A stretch of 31,366 nucleotides of DNA from a virus: the IMG/VR virus record IMGVR_UViG_3300031741_000010, positions 1 to 31,366 of that record. One strand, 5' to 3'. This document shows positions 22,516 to 29,372 of this stretch, piece after piece. The notes beneath the pieces are model-generated. The model was given only the letters and a program-made list of their open reading frames with translations. It was not told the DNA's origin and searched no databases. The translations under genes were made by a program, and so were the position numbers. How positions within the stretch are numbered: position 1 is the first letter of the stretch; each line of letters starts with the position of its first letter.

Positions 22516-24434
22516 TACCCTCCTAAGGTATCAAGACTAGCCATAAGGTCGTCCGTGATCTCGTCTGGTGTCATAGGCGCAGCCTGCTCCGGCATAGGTG
22601 CCGGTTCAGGGGCAGGGGCCGGTGGGCCACCTGCGAGAGCAAGCGGATCAACAGCAGGAGTACCCGCAGCATTAGGGGCAGCGTTAAGGGCAGGGTCAAT
22701 CTGCTCCTTCATCCGCTGACGGCCCGCTTCTTCGGCAGCCATCGTCTCATGTGCCTGAACGTGCATGTCAACAACCTCACGCTCATCGTCAGGTAGCTGC
22801 TCGTACTGCTGCGTTTTACGAAAGTCGTTGTGCCCCTGAATGTGAACCTCGTGGTTATCGAACTGTGCAGGCAACGCAATCTCGTGCAACGTGAACAAGG
22901 CGTTCTCCCTACGGGCCTTAGCCAGGTCGGGGGCCGCAGCGCTAATAAGGGACTCCTGCCCCGGCATGTCAGCCAAAGCGGTGTACTGTGCAATGTTCGT
23001 TATCAAACCCATCTGCATTGCCTTGTCAGCAAACTGTGCCTGTGCGGCACGGTTGCGAGGAATAATAGTTTCAACAGGAATGATAGCCCCGGTCTGCCCT
23101 TTGATCTCGCTCTTAGTCCACGAAATGCGTTCCGAAGCGTAACCCTGATTGATCGTAGCCTCATTTTTGCCCTGCTTCTCAGCCTCATACAGCTTCAAGC
23201 ACATACGCCCGACCTTAGTCCACGCCTTAGCGGACTCCTTAATCAGACGTGCAACCGGAGACGAATCCTTCTCAGCCAAAATGGACAGGCCATACCCCGA
23301 CTCGATGTTAGCCGGTGCGTTACCACGAGAAATGTCGTGGACACCCAAAATGTCATCCAACATGTCAGCCAACTGATTGGCAAGATCATTAACCCAACTG
23401 GACATCTGAGGCATCTGCATGTACTCAGGTTTTTGTAAACCGTCAGGGTACTCAATCATCTCCCCAGGAATGTCCGTGACCTGTTTCACGAAGTCCGCAG
23501 CGGAGGACGGTACTAGCATTCGCACATTCCCCGCACTGCGTAAATGTTCCAGCTTGTTAGACCAAACTGCGTTCAATGCTACCTGCACAGGGCGGGCATC
23601 ATCATAGATAGTAGAACCGGCCCACTGCGTTTCGATAAGAGTCTCACGGGTCAACGCAAAGTTTAGGCGGTCCTTCCAAGGAAACGACCAGTCGCCCTTC
23701 TGCACAATCTGACCGTCCACCTCAACAAGGAAACGGCCCTTCTCGCAGGCAGGATTAGGGCGCTCATAATAAGTAAGCACGAGGGTAAGCGGTGTCAGCG
23801 GGTCACCCGTAGTAACAGGACGGGCCTGGTAGGTTGAAAGCCCCGTGCTAGCATCCGCAGCAGGCGTAGACTCCATATCAAACATGGCCTTAACCTCACG
23901 GGGAGGCAACACCTGAGTCTTAACCCACCAACGGGCAGTCTCAGCATCACGCGCCCCAGGCTCAACCACCATCTCCGAGATAGACAGTACTGTTTCTACG
24001 GTGTCGTTTGATTTCGTGTCCCAATCTACGCAAATGGCGGAAGAACCCCCCTTCAATGTCGAAACCATATTGGCCTCACGAAGGGTTTCCCAATCATGCC
24101 CCACCCTCAAATCCTCAAGGATAGTAGCAGACAGGCGGGCCGCACGAATAGACGCATCATCTGCTGCCGTAGGCGGAACCTCGAACGCCAAATCGCGTTG
24201 CGTAAGGTTCGCCATAATCGTTCTTGTGTTCGCCCGAAGGCGGTTCATCGTAGCCTGAATGCGATCATGGTCGGCAGGAGTTTCGTCAATACGTTCCCTG
24301 CTAGAATCCCAAAACAGCCACTGGTTGCCCTCCATGAAAGCATGATTGAGCCAATAGCTTCGCACCTCGCTACGGATGGGTGATATGCCTTCGTCGTAGC
24401 GTGATCGTACCCATGCGTCTGTAACGTTTGCCAT
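22515..24434 (-). CDS. Portal protein
   Basis: 639-aa portal protein, the dodecameric ring through which DNA is packaged and ejected. The N-terminal region (RSYWLNHAFMEGNQWLFWD, then IQATMNRLRANTRTIMANL) and the central segments FALTRETLIETQWAGSTIYD and VQVALNAVWSNKLEHLR match the general pattern of podovirus-type portal proteins. The C-terminus is Pro/Ala/Met-rich (PPAPAPEPAPMPEQAAP) and ends in an acidic helix. It lies two small genes after TerL and directly before the scaffold. A TAGACT hexamer ends 5 nt before the ATG; there is no clear Shine-Dalgarno. Confidence 0.87.
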   Translation of the reverse strand: MANVTDAWVRSRYDEGISPIRSEVRSYWLNHAFMEGNQWLFWDSSRERIDETPADHDRIQATMNRLRANTRTIMANLTQRDLAFEVPPTAADDASIRAARLSATILEDLRVGHDWETLREANMVSTLKGGSSAICVDWDTKSNDTVETVLSISEMVVEPGARDAETARWWVKTQVLPPREVKAMFDMESTPAADASTGLSTYQARPVTTGDPLTPLTLVLTYYERPNPACEKGRFLVEVDGQIVQKGDWSFPWKDRLNFALTRETLIETQWAGSTIYDDARPVQVALNAVWSNKLEHLRSAGNVRMLVPSSAADFVKQVTDIPGEMIEYPDGLQKPEYMQMPQMSSWVNDLANQLADMLDDILGVHDISRGNAPANIESGYGLSILAEKDSSPVARLIKESAKAWTKVGRMCLKLYEAEKQGKNEATINQGYASERISWTKSEIKGQTGAIIPVETIIPRNRAAQAQFADKAMQMGLITNIAQYTALADMPGQESLISAAAPDLAKARRENALFTLHEIALPAQFDNHEVHIQGHNDFRKTQQYEQLPDDEREVVDMHVQAHETMAAEEAGRQRMKEQIDPALNAAPNAAGTPAVDPLALAGGPPAPAPEPAPMPEQAAPMTPDEITDDLMASLDTLGG

Positions 24435-24439
24435 GCCTT

Positions 24440-24445
24440 AGTCTA
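24440..24445 (-). promoter_or_regulatory. Candidate -10 (TAGACT) before the portal gene
   Basis: TAGACT lies 5 nt before the portal ATG. Its first three bases are also the TAG stop of the upstream small TM gene, which lowers the weight of this instance taken alone. Confidence 0.25.
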
Positions 24446-24640
24446 CACGTTCCCGCCGTCTAGTCCGACTTGCCTACGATGCGGAGGTCGCTCCGCAGGT
24501 TTAGCGGTCTTCGACACAGCAGCCGCAGCCTTAGGGTTCACCTGCGCCACCAAAGAAGCAAGCAGACGGTTATAACGGCTAGTTAAAACCACGAGCAGGC
24601 CCGCCTCCACAGCAGCTATCACCGAAAGAAGGGCAATCAT
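24443..24640 (-). CDS. 65-aa small membrane protein
   Basis: One N-terminal hydrophobic helix (IALLSVIAAVEAGLLVVL, residues 2-19) followed by a basic, Ala/Lys/Arg/Pro-rich tail (SKTAKPAERPPHRRQVG). It starts in an ATGA overlap with the preceding Zn-finger protein gene and precedes the portal. It could be a membrane anchor or signal-anchor virion protein; a lysis accessory role is also possible. No family recognised. Confidence 0.62.
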   Translation of the reverse strand: MIALLSVIAAVEAGLLVVLTSRYNRLLASLVAQVNPKAAAAVSKTAKPAERPPHRRQVGLDGGNV

Positions 24641-25038
24641 TTCTTAACCGCAACCTTCTTCTTAACCGCAACCTTCTTAACAAGAGGGGCAGTAACAGAA
24701 GGCTCCTTCTCCCCCAACCGCTCCAAAGCACGCCCCAACTGCATAGCAAGACTACTGTTAAGAACCTGCTCGTTCTCCAAAAGTTTTAGGGCAGCCGTAG
24801 CCTCCAAATCGAGACGCACCACCCGCTCCTTCAACTCCACAAACATATCTGTACTAATCATCCCAAACTCGCCACCGATCTGCACAATGCAAGCCTGACA
24901 CACATCATAAGACCCCTCAAAATCTATAAACGTTCCCTGCGCCACACCAATGTCGCCCCGCATAGCAGGCGAACCACAATTAGAACAAACAGAACCGCCA
25001 CGAGAATCGCCATTAAAATCTGGAATAATATCAAACAC
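24637..25038 (-). CDS. 133-aa Zn-finger protein with Lys-rich repeat tail
   Basis: GTG start 5 nt after the terminase stop, with a GGAAGG Shine-Dalgarno inside the terminase 3' end. N-terminal part has two C-x2-C pairs (CSNCGSPAMRG at ~18-21 and CQACIVQIG at ~47-50), a likely single zinc site. The middle is a leucine-rich helix (FVELKERVVRLDLEATAALK), possibly a coiled coil. The C-terminus repeats the hexapeptide KVAVKK twice, encoded by a perfect 18-bp tandem repeat; such tails resemble histone H1/HU-type DNA-binding extensions. Between terminase and portal, it might help bring DNA to the packaging motor, possibly as a small-terminase substitute. This is speculative. Confidence 0.68.
   Translation of the reverse strand: MFDIIPDFNGDSRGGSVCSNCGSPAMRGDIGVAQGTFIDFEGSYDVCQACIVQIGGEFGMISTDMFVELKERVVRLDLEATAALKLLENEQVLNSSLAMQLGRALERLGEKEPSVTAPLVKKVAVKKKVAVKK
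24641..24681 (-). repeat. 18-bp tandem repeat (2 perfect copies plus partial)
   Basis: Two identical 18-bp units at 24641-24658 and 24659-24676 with a partial third. On the minus strand they encode KVAVKK hexapeptides at the C-terminus of the Zn-finger protein. The copy number is likely to vary by slippage. Confidence 0.9.
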
Positions 25039-25043
25039 TAATC

Positions 25044-26801
25044 CTACCTTCCGAGACGGCCAGAAAGGCCGCCCCTGCTACGGCTACGGAACCTAGCCCG
25101 CTGCCGGTTGTCAACATACCGTTCTATCTTACCCTCAGTTGTTTGCGGGTCCTCATTGATCTCCCTCTGAATCGAAGGCAACGTCAAAGCAACAAGCCAA
25201 GCATAACCCCCCGTATCCACCTGATCGTCATGCGTAGTAGCCCTCGGAAAGTTAGCGTGCTCCTGCGTCCACGTATACAACCAGGATGCGTGCTTAGGAA
25301 TCCAAACCTGCCCATTCTTCACAGCCTGACCATACGGGATCGCCCTAGCAACCTTATCCGTATCCGCAGCCAAAGGCCGCACAGTCATACCACCCTTACG
25401 AACCATCGTCTGCACCAACGTCTGCCCAAACGTCTTATTCTCAATACCAACAAACAACGTATTATCGTGCGAAGCATAACACGCACGCAACCACGTCTCA
25501 TGGTCAGCGGACTCAACCCTGTCACGGAAACGGTTAATAAGAATCAGCTTCTGATCGAAACGGTGAAACGCCCACAAAGCATAAACCGAATAATCCGACC
25601 ACGTATTCTTAGTAGCCGCAAGATCCACCGTAGCAAACACCACACAATCATCCTGGCGAATAAGAACATCATCCTCCTCCTCCGAACGCTTCGGCAAATG
25701 ATAATAATGCACCTCATCCACAACCTTAGTCGTGTAATGATTAAACGAACCAAACATTCCCGTTTCATCCTGCGAAGGATCACCCTGATACAACGACGCA
25801 AAACTACCGGGGTCCTGCTTCTGAATAGCATTCAACTCCGCACGAGTCTTAATACTAGGACACAACGCCTCACCAGGCTCACGGCCCAACGGGTCATCAT
25901 CCTCCGCAATAGCCGGAAGACGCAAAACACACCAATCCTCCGCAGGCTTCCCCTCATCAGCATACGCAAACCTACCCGCAATATCATCCTCATGCCAACG
26001 GGTGAACATCATAATCTCAATCGGCAAACCCCTACCAGGAACACGAGTCTTACGAGAAACAAACGTACTGGTATACCACTTAGCTTTCTGGTTACGGATA
26101 GCCTGCGAATCCGCCTCAGCCTGATCCTTAAACGGGTCATCAATAATCCCCAACTGATACCCCGTACCCGTCAACGAACCACCCGTACCAACAAACCGCA
26201 TCGTCCCACCAGATTCGAGGGTCAAGCGGGCCGCAGCGGAAGTTCTGCCGCCACGCAACTTCAGGCCAGTCAACTTCTCATTATCAACAAGAAGGTTCTT
26301 CGTCTTAACCCCCCACTCCTGAGCAAACTCGTCAGAATAAGTAGCGAACGCAATCTCACGGTCAGGATGACGAAAATGGTACCAACCAGGCGTGTACTCC
26401 GTAATCAGATAAGACTTACCGTGCCTCGGCCCCATAGCGATAGCCAAACGGAACACCACACGGGCACCCGTCTTCGGGTGCTCACCATAAAACTCGTCAA
26501 TGATCTCAGGGATATTCTCGTAACTATTGCCCTCAGCAGGAAACACATCCTCACCAACAACATAAAACCAGTTAGCCGCAGGACCCGGCCCATCCGCATA
26601 CAAACGGTACTCATCCAAAGCAACAATATGGTCATTCAGGAACTCGATATGCGGAAACCTACGAGTAGCAGGATTCAACCAGCAAGCATAATCTAAGGGA
26701 GACAGAGCAGCAATCTTACGCTCCAACAGCAACTTATAACGCTTAACCTCCGCAGGCGTCGCAGAAGCAAGAAGCCCCGCATCAATCCCCTCCACAGCCA
26801 C
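25044..26801 (-). CDS. Terminase large subunit (packaging ATPase/nuclease)
   Basis: 585-aa TerL, the motor that packages phage DNA. Walker A AMGPRHGKSY (~residues 123-132), Walker B LGIIDDPFKD (~216-225) and a coupling-like segment EIMMFTRWHEDD lie in the N-terminal ATPase. The C-terminal RNase H-like nuclease shows ATVDLAATKNTWSDYSV (first Asp ~389), the acidic GIENKT strand and DDQVDTGGYAW (~520). The N-terminal ~60 residues carry the helical adaptor part. The GTG start overlaps the preceding stop (TAGTG). No convincing small subunit is adjacent. Confidence 0.96.
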   Translation of the reverse strand: MAVEGIDAGLLASATPAEVKRYKLLLERKIAALSPLDYACWLNPATRRFPHIEFLNDHIVALDEYRLYADGPGPAANWFYVVGEDVFPAEGNSYENIPEIIDEFYGEHPKTGARVVFRLAIAMGPRHGKSYLITEYTPGWYHFRHPDREIAFATYSDEFAQEWGVKTKNLLVDNEKLTGLKLRGGRTSAAARLTLESGGTMRFVGTGGSLTGTGYQLGIIDDPFKDQAEADSQAIRNQKAKWYTSTFVSRKTRVPGRGLPIEIMMFTRWHEDDIAGRFAYADEGKPAEDWCVLRLPAIAEDDDPLGREPGEALCPSIKTRAELNAIQKQDPGSFASLYQGDPSQDETGMFGSFNHYTTKVVDEVHYYHLPKRSEEEDDVLIRQDDCVVFATVDLAATKNTWSDYSVYALWAFHRFDQKLILINRFRDRVESADHETWLRACYASHDNTLFVGIENKTFGQTLVQTMVRKGGMTVRPLAADTDKVARAIPYGQAVKNGQVWIPKHASWLYTWTQEHANFPRATTHDDQVDTGGYAWLVALTLPSIQREINEDPQTTEGKIERYVDNRQRARFRSRSRGGLSGRLGR

Positions 26802-27076
26802 TAAGCCCGATTATAAATAACCGACAACTTCTGCGTACCCGTAGCAACCTTCGCAAAGATAGCATCACCCGCATACAAATCAATCGACAACGACGCACCA
26901 GCAGCAATAGGAAACGCCGCAAGCGCATCCGTACCACCAACAAGAACGGCAGCAGTATTAGAAACAGGAGCAAACAACGTCACAGCCTGAGGCGTACCAT
27001 CATGGCCGTTCCTAGACAAAAGAACCAACGTCTCGCTAGTAGTAACAGTAATCTCAGCAGGAGAAACAATAGCCAT
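26801..27076 (-). CDS. 91-aa beta-rich small structural protein
   Basis: All-beta 91-residue protein: VTTSETLVLLSRNG, AVLVGGTDALAAFPIAAGAS, LSIDLYAGDAIFAKVATGT. The pattern VGG-x-D-x-x-x-x-FPIAAG-x-SLSIDL is frequent in small phage proteins of unknown role and probably forms a jelly-roll or Ig-like fold, for example a decoration or fibre-tip domain. It sits between the holin-like gene and TerL. The start follows a TAAACT hexamer at 5 nt. Function not established. Confidence 0.7.
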   Translation of the reverse strand: MAIVSPAEITVTTSETLVLLSRNGHDGTPQAVTLFAPVSNTAAVLVGGTDALAAFPIAAGASLSIDLYAGDAIFAKVATGTQKLSVIYNRA

Positions 27077-27079
27077 GTC

Positions 27080-27367
27080 TTAGTTTACCGTACCCTCGCC
27101 CACACTCACACCTTCACGATATGAACGCTCAACTTCCTCACCGACAGCTCTAGGTGACCAGGCACGTTTCCGGGTAGCCAAACCCGTAAGCAAAGCGGTG
27201 AGAGCCGAACCGAAAGTTCCAAACAACACCTCTTGCGTACCAACCGGAAGAAACGAGACGGCAACCACAGTCGCCGCAACAATAGCAGCAAGAACAAGGG
27301 CAACCACCGCCTTAGCCGGGTCATCCCACAGCGCGATAGCAAGATCATTACGAGTTTTTTCAAGCAT
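27080..27367 (-). CDS. Holin-like membrane protein
   Basis: 95-aa protein with a short cytoplasmic start (LEKTRNDLAIALWDDP), a first hydrophobic helix (VVALVLAAIVAATVVAVSFL, ~20-39), a short Gly/Thr turn and a second, less hydrophobic helix (FGTFGSALTALLTGLAT, ~49-65), then a charged tail. This topology and length fit a small phage holin. No endolysin lies next to it, so another membrane role cannot be excluded. TAGACT lies 6 nt before the ATG. Confidence 0.65.
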   Translation of the reverse strand: MLEKTRNDLAIALWDDPAKAVVALVLAAIVAATVVAVSFLPVGTQEVLFGTFGSALTALLTGLATRKRAWSPRAVGEEVERSYREGVSVGEGTVN

Positions 27368-27373
27368 ACAAAC

Positions 27374-27379
27374 AGTCTA
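27374..27379 (-). promoter_or_regulatory. Candidate -10 (TAGACT) for a leaderless holin-like transcript
   Basis: TAGACT in the 32-nt gap before the holin-like gene, 6 nt from the ATG, not overlapping any codon. There is no Shine-Dalgarno in the gap. Confidence 0.38.
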
Positions 27380-27399
27380 GCGCCCCCATAACCAAAAGG

Positions 27400-27870
27400 T
27401 CACAAACCCAAATACTCAACCGTCAACGCCGCATACTGAATGTCGATGTTGGACCCGTGGTCCTGCCAAGACACCACGTAGAACGTATCGGTTGACCCGT
27501 TCATGTACACGACCGCCGACAAGCTAGCCGACGGGCGGGCAGGGCCTGTTGTTTGGTCAACTTTGGCGACTTCGACGCCTACCGCGTTCAGGATGAAGAT
27601 ATATCTAGCCGTGTTAGATATGGACGCATCGAACCATGCGTTAAAGGTGGCCCGATACCACCCAGGTCCCGATAGCGGTATCACACTGCCGGATGTTCCC
27701 GTATGCCAGCCGAGAACGTCAGAATCTTCGGTGTCGTAGGTGACTGTGGTATTCGTAGCGGTCGGGACTGACTGCGGCGAGGACTGCGAAACCTTACAAA
27801 TCTTCAACGTAGCAGAAGCCACATCCGTACCAACAACGTTCTGCTTAGGATCATAATCAGCACCAGCCAT
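27400..27870 (-). CDS. C1q/TNF-like jelly-roll protein, candidate fibre or capsid appendage
   Basis: 156-aa protein; ATG at 27870 chosen because it overlaps the stop of the 31-aa ORF (TGATG) and follows a GGGTGGG stretch. The last ~120 residues have the look of a C1q-like jelly roll: GPGWYRATFNAWFDAS, ARYIFILNAVGVEVAKVDQ, LSAVVYMNGSTDTFYVVSW, ending in YAALTVEYLGL. Such domains trimerise and often bind receptors or decorate capsids in phages. The middle of the gene (27460-27770) has strand composition opposite to its flanks, a hint of domain exchange. Fold call from pattern; role inferred. Confidence 0.75.
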   Translation of the reverse strand: MAGADYDPKQNVVGTDVASATLKICKVSQSSPQSVPTATNTTVTYDTEDSDVLGWHTGTSGSVIPLSGPGWYRATFNAWFDASISNTARYIFILNAVGVEVAKVDQTTGPARPSASLSAVVYMNGSTDTFYVVSWQDHGSNIDIQYAALTVEYLGL

Positions 27871-27965
27871 CAGCGACCCACCCAACCAAACAAACGACCA
27901 AACAAACGACGACGACGACTCACAACAACACTCCTACGAGGCGAAACAAAACTAGAACCAGACAT
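27870..27965 (-). CDS. 31-aa Arg-rich mini-protein
   Basis: Tiny ORF filling the space between the TM protein and the C1q-like gene; the stop overlaps the next ATG (TGATG). The product starts MSGSSFVSPRRSVVVSRRRR and ends in a short amphipathic FGRLFGWVGR. TAGACT lies 6 nt before its ATG. It may be a leader peptide that couples translation of the C1q-like gene, or a membrane/nucleic-acid-binding peptide. Too short to judge by codon statistics. Confidence 0.45.
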   Translation of the reverse strand: MSGSSFVSPRRSVVVSRRRRLFGRLFGWVGR

Positions 27966-27971
27966 AACCAC

Positions 27972-27977
27972 AGTCTA
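27972..27977 (-). promoter_or_regulatory. Candidate -10 (TAGACT) before the 31-aa ORF
   Basis: TAGACT is 6 nt upstream of the ATG at 27965. Its TAG is also the stop codon of the preceding gene. Confidence 0.25.
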
Positions 27978-28226
27978 CCCAACATACAACGAAGAAAACA
28001 AACCAACAATCATAGCCGCAACAACACCAACAAGAATCGTATACAAAGCCCTCTGGCTAGAAGCAAGAGCACGGGCGCTCTCGTCCAACTGCCGTGTCAC
28101 CGCAACCAACATCTCATCAAACGAAGTCGCAATCGCAAGAAGCGCACTCCGCACCGTAGGATCAATCGGCTGATCCCCCAACGCATCACTAACCTTAGAA
28201 TGTGTCGAATGACCAGTAACAGGCAT
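27975..28226 (-). CDS. 83-aa C-terminal-TM protein, XhlA/holin-accessory-like
   Basis: First gene of the minus-strand late module. The N-terminal ~55 residues are soluble, with a helical segment likely to form a coiled coil (ATSFDEMLVAVTRQLDESAR). One hydrophobic helix ends the protein (LYTILVGVVAAMIVGLF). This architecture resembles XhlA-type lysis accessory proteins, but a membrane or virion role is equally possible. I chose the ATG at 28226, because an exact TATAAT ends 5 nt upstream. A TTG at 28232 would add two residues. Confidence 0.62.
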   Translation of the reverse strand: MPVTGHSTHSKVSDALGDQPIDPTVRSALLAIATSFDEMLVAVTRQLDESARALASSQRALYTILVGVVAAMIVGLFSSLYVG

Positions 28227-28231
28227 ACCCA

Positions 28232-28237
28232 ATTATA
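28232..28237 (-). promoter_or_regulatory. Consensus -10 (TATAAT), candidate leaderless late promoter
   Basis: Exact TATAAT on the minus strand, 5 nt before the ATG of the first late gene. There is no good -35 at 16-18 nt; the upstream sequence has a dyad GAAC-N4-GTTC (28240-28251), where an activator could bind in place of a -35. Confidence 0.55.
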
Positions 28238-28373
28238 ACGAACAAACGTTCCATAAACCTTACAACCAACACCCCCTTTAATTTTTTATTTTTGGCAACA
28301 GACCGTCCGCCAGCTTTTACGGCAAAAACAAAAGTCGAACTCTCCCGTCGAACCCCCCGTCGCAACCAGCAAA

Positions 28374-28387
28374 GGTTACGGTATCGC
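28374..28387 (+). repeat. 14-bp direct repeat GGTTACGGTATCGC, copy 1
   Basis: Perfect match to the copy at 28421-28434, 47 bp away (start to start), near the AT-rich tract. Possible iteron or protein-binding site. Confidence 0.8.
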
Positions 28388-28420
28388 AACCGGAAAGAGA
28401 AACACGGCTGTAGGGAAAGG

Positions 28421-28434
28421 GGTTACGGTATCGC
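28421..28434 (+). repeat. 14-bp direct repeat GGTTACGGTATCGC, copy 2
   Basis: Second perfect copy. Flanking bases differ except for A/G-rich sequence just upstream of both. Confidence 0.8.
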
Positions 28435-28479
28435 CACACAAAGTTGTAGGCCATGATGTCACATCCCGTAGTGGTGTAC

Positions 28480-28513
28480 GGGGGGGCGGGCTGCAAGGGG
28501 GGGTGCCCCCCCC
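28480..28513 (+). other. G-tract/C-tract element, possible G-quadruplex or hairpin
   Basis: Plus strand runs G7-C-G3-N6-G7, then TG and C8. The three G tracts (the 7-mers can split) allow a G-quadruplex. G6/C6 around GTGC could instead form a very GC-rich hairpin. No T-run follows on either strand, so it is not a standard intrinsic terminator. Confidence 0.55.
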
Positions 28514-28659
28514 TGGCCCCTCTCATGTCATTTCATACCATACCACCCCGGTACATTTCATGTCATATGGGGGCCTTTCATGCAGAACACACGTTCTAAA
28601 ACAGCAGAGGGAGGGCCTATCCGCTCTGCATTCGTAGGCACCATAGCTCGATCCTCTCA

Positions 28660-28800
28660 AAGTACACGAACGCACACGACACGCACCCGTAGACACGCAC
28701 GCACACGCGCACGCACGACACGCGCGCGCACACACACGCCAGACGAACGCACGCACACGCCACCCGCGCGAGACGGAGACGGAGACCAGCGACAGACAGT
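28660..28800. repeat. Alternating CA/CG low-complexity tract (Z-DNA prone)
   Basis: About 140 nt dominated by ACGCAC, CGCGCG and CACACA units. From about 28688 to 28799 there is essentially one T on the plus strand. Alternating purine-pyrimidine CG/CA runs favour Z-DNA. It ends in GAGACGG repeats. The flanks have normal composition. Confidence 0.8.
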
Positions 28801-28861
28801 GAGACGGGCTAGGTGTCATTGGCCTACGTTGTCGTAGTCGGATATTGTTTCGGGTCTATGC

Positions 28862-28890
28862 TTGACACGTTGCCCGTTGTGCACTAGGTT
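28862..28890 (+). promoter_or_regulatory. Sigma70-type promoter for the right plus-strand genes
   Basis: Perfect -35 TTGACA (28862-28867), 17-nt spacer, -10 TAGGTT (28885-28890, fits TANNNT). The expected start site near 28897 leaves a ~40-nt leader before the ATG at 28937. This is the best promoter in the window. Confidence 0.7.
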
Positions 28891-28936
28891 TGTTGTTGCC
28901 GGGGAACTGTCCACGGCTTTACGGTTAGGTGTTGCT

Positions 28937-29179
28937 ATGAACTTCCTTGAATGGTTAGAGGCTATTGGGTGTCCGGTAGATGTGCTAGACCGCGGTGATA
29001 TGTTGGCTATGCGTTCGCAGTATGATGCGGATATGCGGCGTCTCGGGTTCCCTGCGTTGCCGCGGTTCGTCGAGTTGGAAGATGCCCGTATTGTTGCGGA
29101 GCGTAACCGCGACCTACTGGATGATCTGAATGCCGATCGGGCTTTAGAGGTTAAGTTGGCAGAGTTGGGTTCGCTATGA
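28937..29179 (+). CDS. 80-aa hypothetical early protein
   Basis: Helical, acidic protein starting MNFLEWLEAIG and ending in a charged helix (ELEDARIVAERNRDLLDDLN). I chose the ATG at 28937 because the open frame upstream, back to a TTG at 28862, coincides with a good promoter and would not be transcribed in full. If transcription starts further upstream, a 105-aa form with CPLC at its N-terminus is possible. Stop overlaps the next ATG (ATGA). No family recognised. Confidence 0.65.
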   Translation: MNFLEWLEAIGCPVDVLDRGDMLAMRSQYDADMRRLGFPALPRFVELEDARIVAERNRDLLDDLNADRALEVKLAELGSL

Positions 29180-29370
29180 TTAGCACGGCGCAAGTAGTTG
29201 AAGATTACCTTGACGGCGAAGCACGGCATATGGCTAGTTCTGGCACGATAGGCCGTCTGTTGGATGAGCACGGGTTAGGGCCTTGGGCGGTCGATGAGTA
29301 TCGTTTGCTGGCTATTGCGGACGACAAGGTTAATAACCTTGGCCATCTACTAGTTTGGCTTGGTTACTAA
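29176..29370 (+). CDS. 64-aa hypothetical protein
   Basis: Starts in an ATGA overlap with the preceding gene; its TAA overlaps a downstream ATG. Sequence is mixed helical with DYLDGEARHMASSGTIG and a C-terminal VNNLGHLLVWLGY. No family or catalytic motif. Coupled to its neighbour, so probably a small early/accessory protein. Confidence 0.62.
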   Translation: MISTAQVVEDYLDGEARHMASSGTIGRLLDEHGLGPWAVDEYRLLAIADDKVNNLGHLLVWLGY

Positions 29371-29372
29371 TG

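Larger units (their letters stand above)
28241..28936. other. Gene-free divergent control region with repeats and unusual composition
   Basis: No convincing gene lies here. From left to right it holds: an AT-rich tract (28275-28295); two copies of GGTTACGGTATCGC; a G-tract element (28480-28503) followed by a C8 tract; repeated TCATGTCAT units (28523-28531, 28558-28566); a CA/CG alternating, nearly T-free tract (~28660-28800); and a promoter reading right. It separates the leftward late genes from the rightward small genes. An origin or a regulatory hub are the obvious candidates; neither is proven by sequence alone. Confidence 0.7.

Noticed and set aside
25143-26696. 517-aa open frame on the plus strand, antisense to TerL
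   Set aside because: It exactly mirrors the terminase gene. Its product is an Arg/Thr/Ile/Pro-rich shadow without domains, kept open by the skewed base composition of the terminase strand.
28497-28513. G7-TG-C8 as an intrinsic terminator
   Set aside because: No T-run follows on either strand, and the loop would be only 2-4 nt; better treated as a G-tract/structural element.
28580-28837. 85-aa Arg/Thr/His-rich open frame in the control region
   Set aside because: It translates the CA/CG repeat tract directly (RT, HT, AR repeats), has no Shine-Dalgarno, and depends on the absence of T rather than on coding selection.
28862-28936. TTG-started N-terminal extension with CPLC for the first right-arm gene
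   Set aside because: The extension coincides base for base with a TTGACA-N17-TAGGTT promoter; the ATG at 28937 is more consistent, although the longer form cannot be fully excluded.
28816-29271. 151-aa minus-strand open frame over the first right-arm genes
   Set aside because: Antisense to two coupled plus-strand genes with a strong promoter; Ser/Arg/Asn-rich shadow product.
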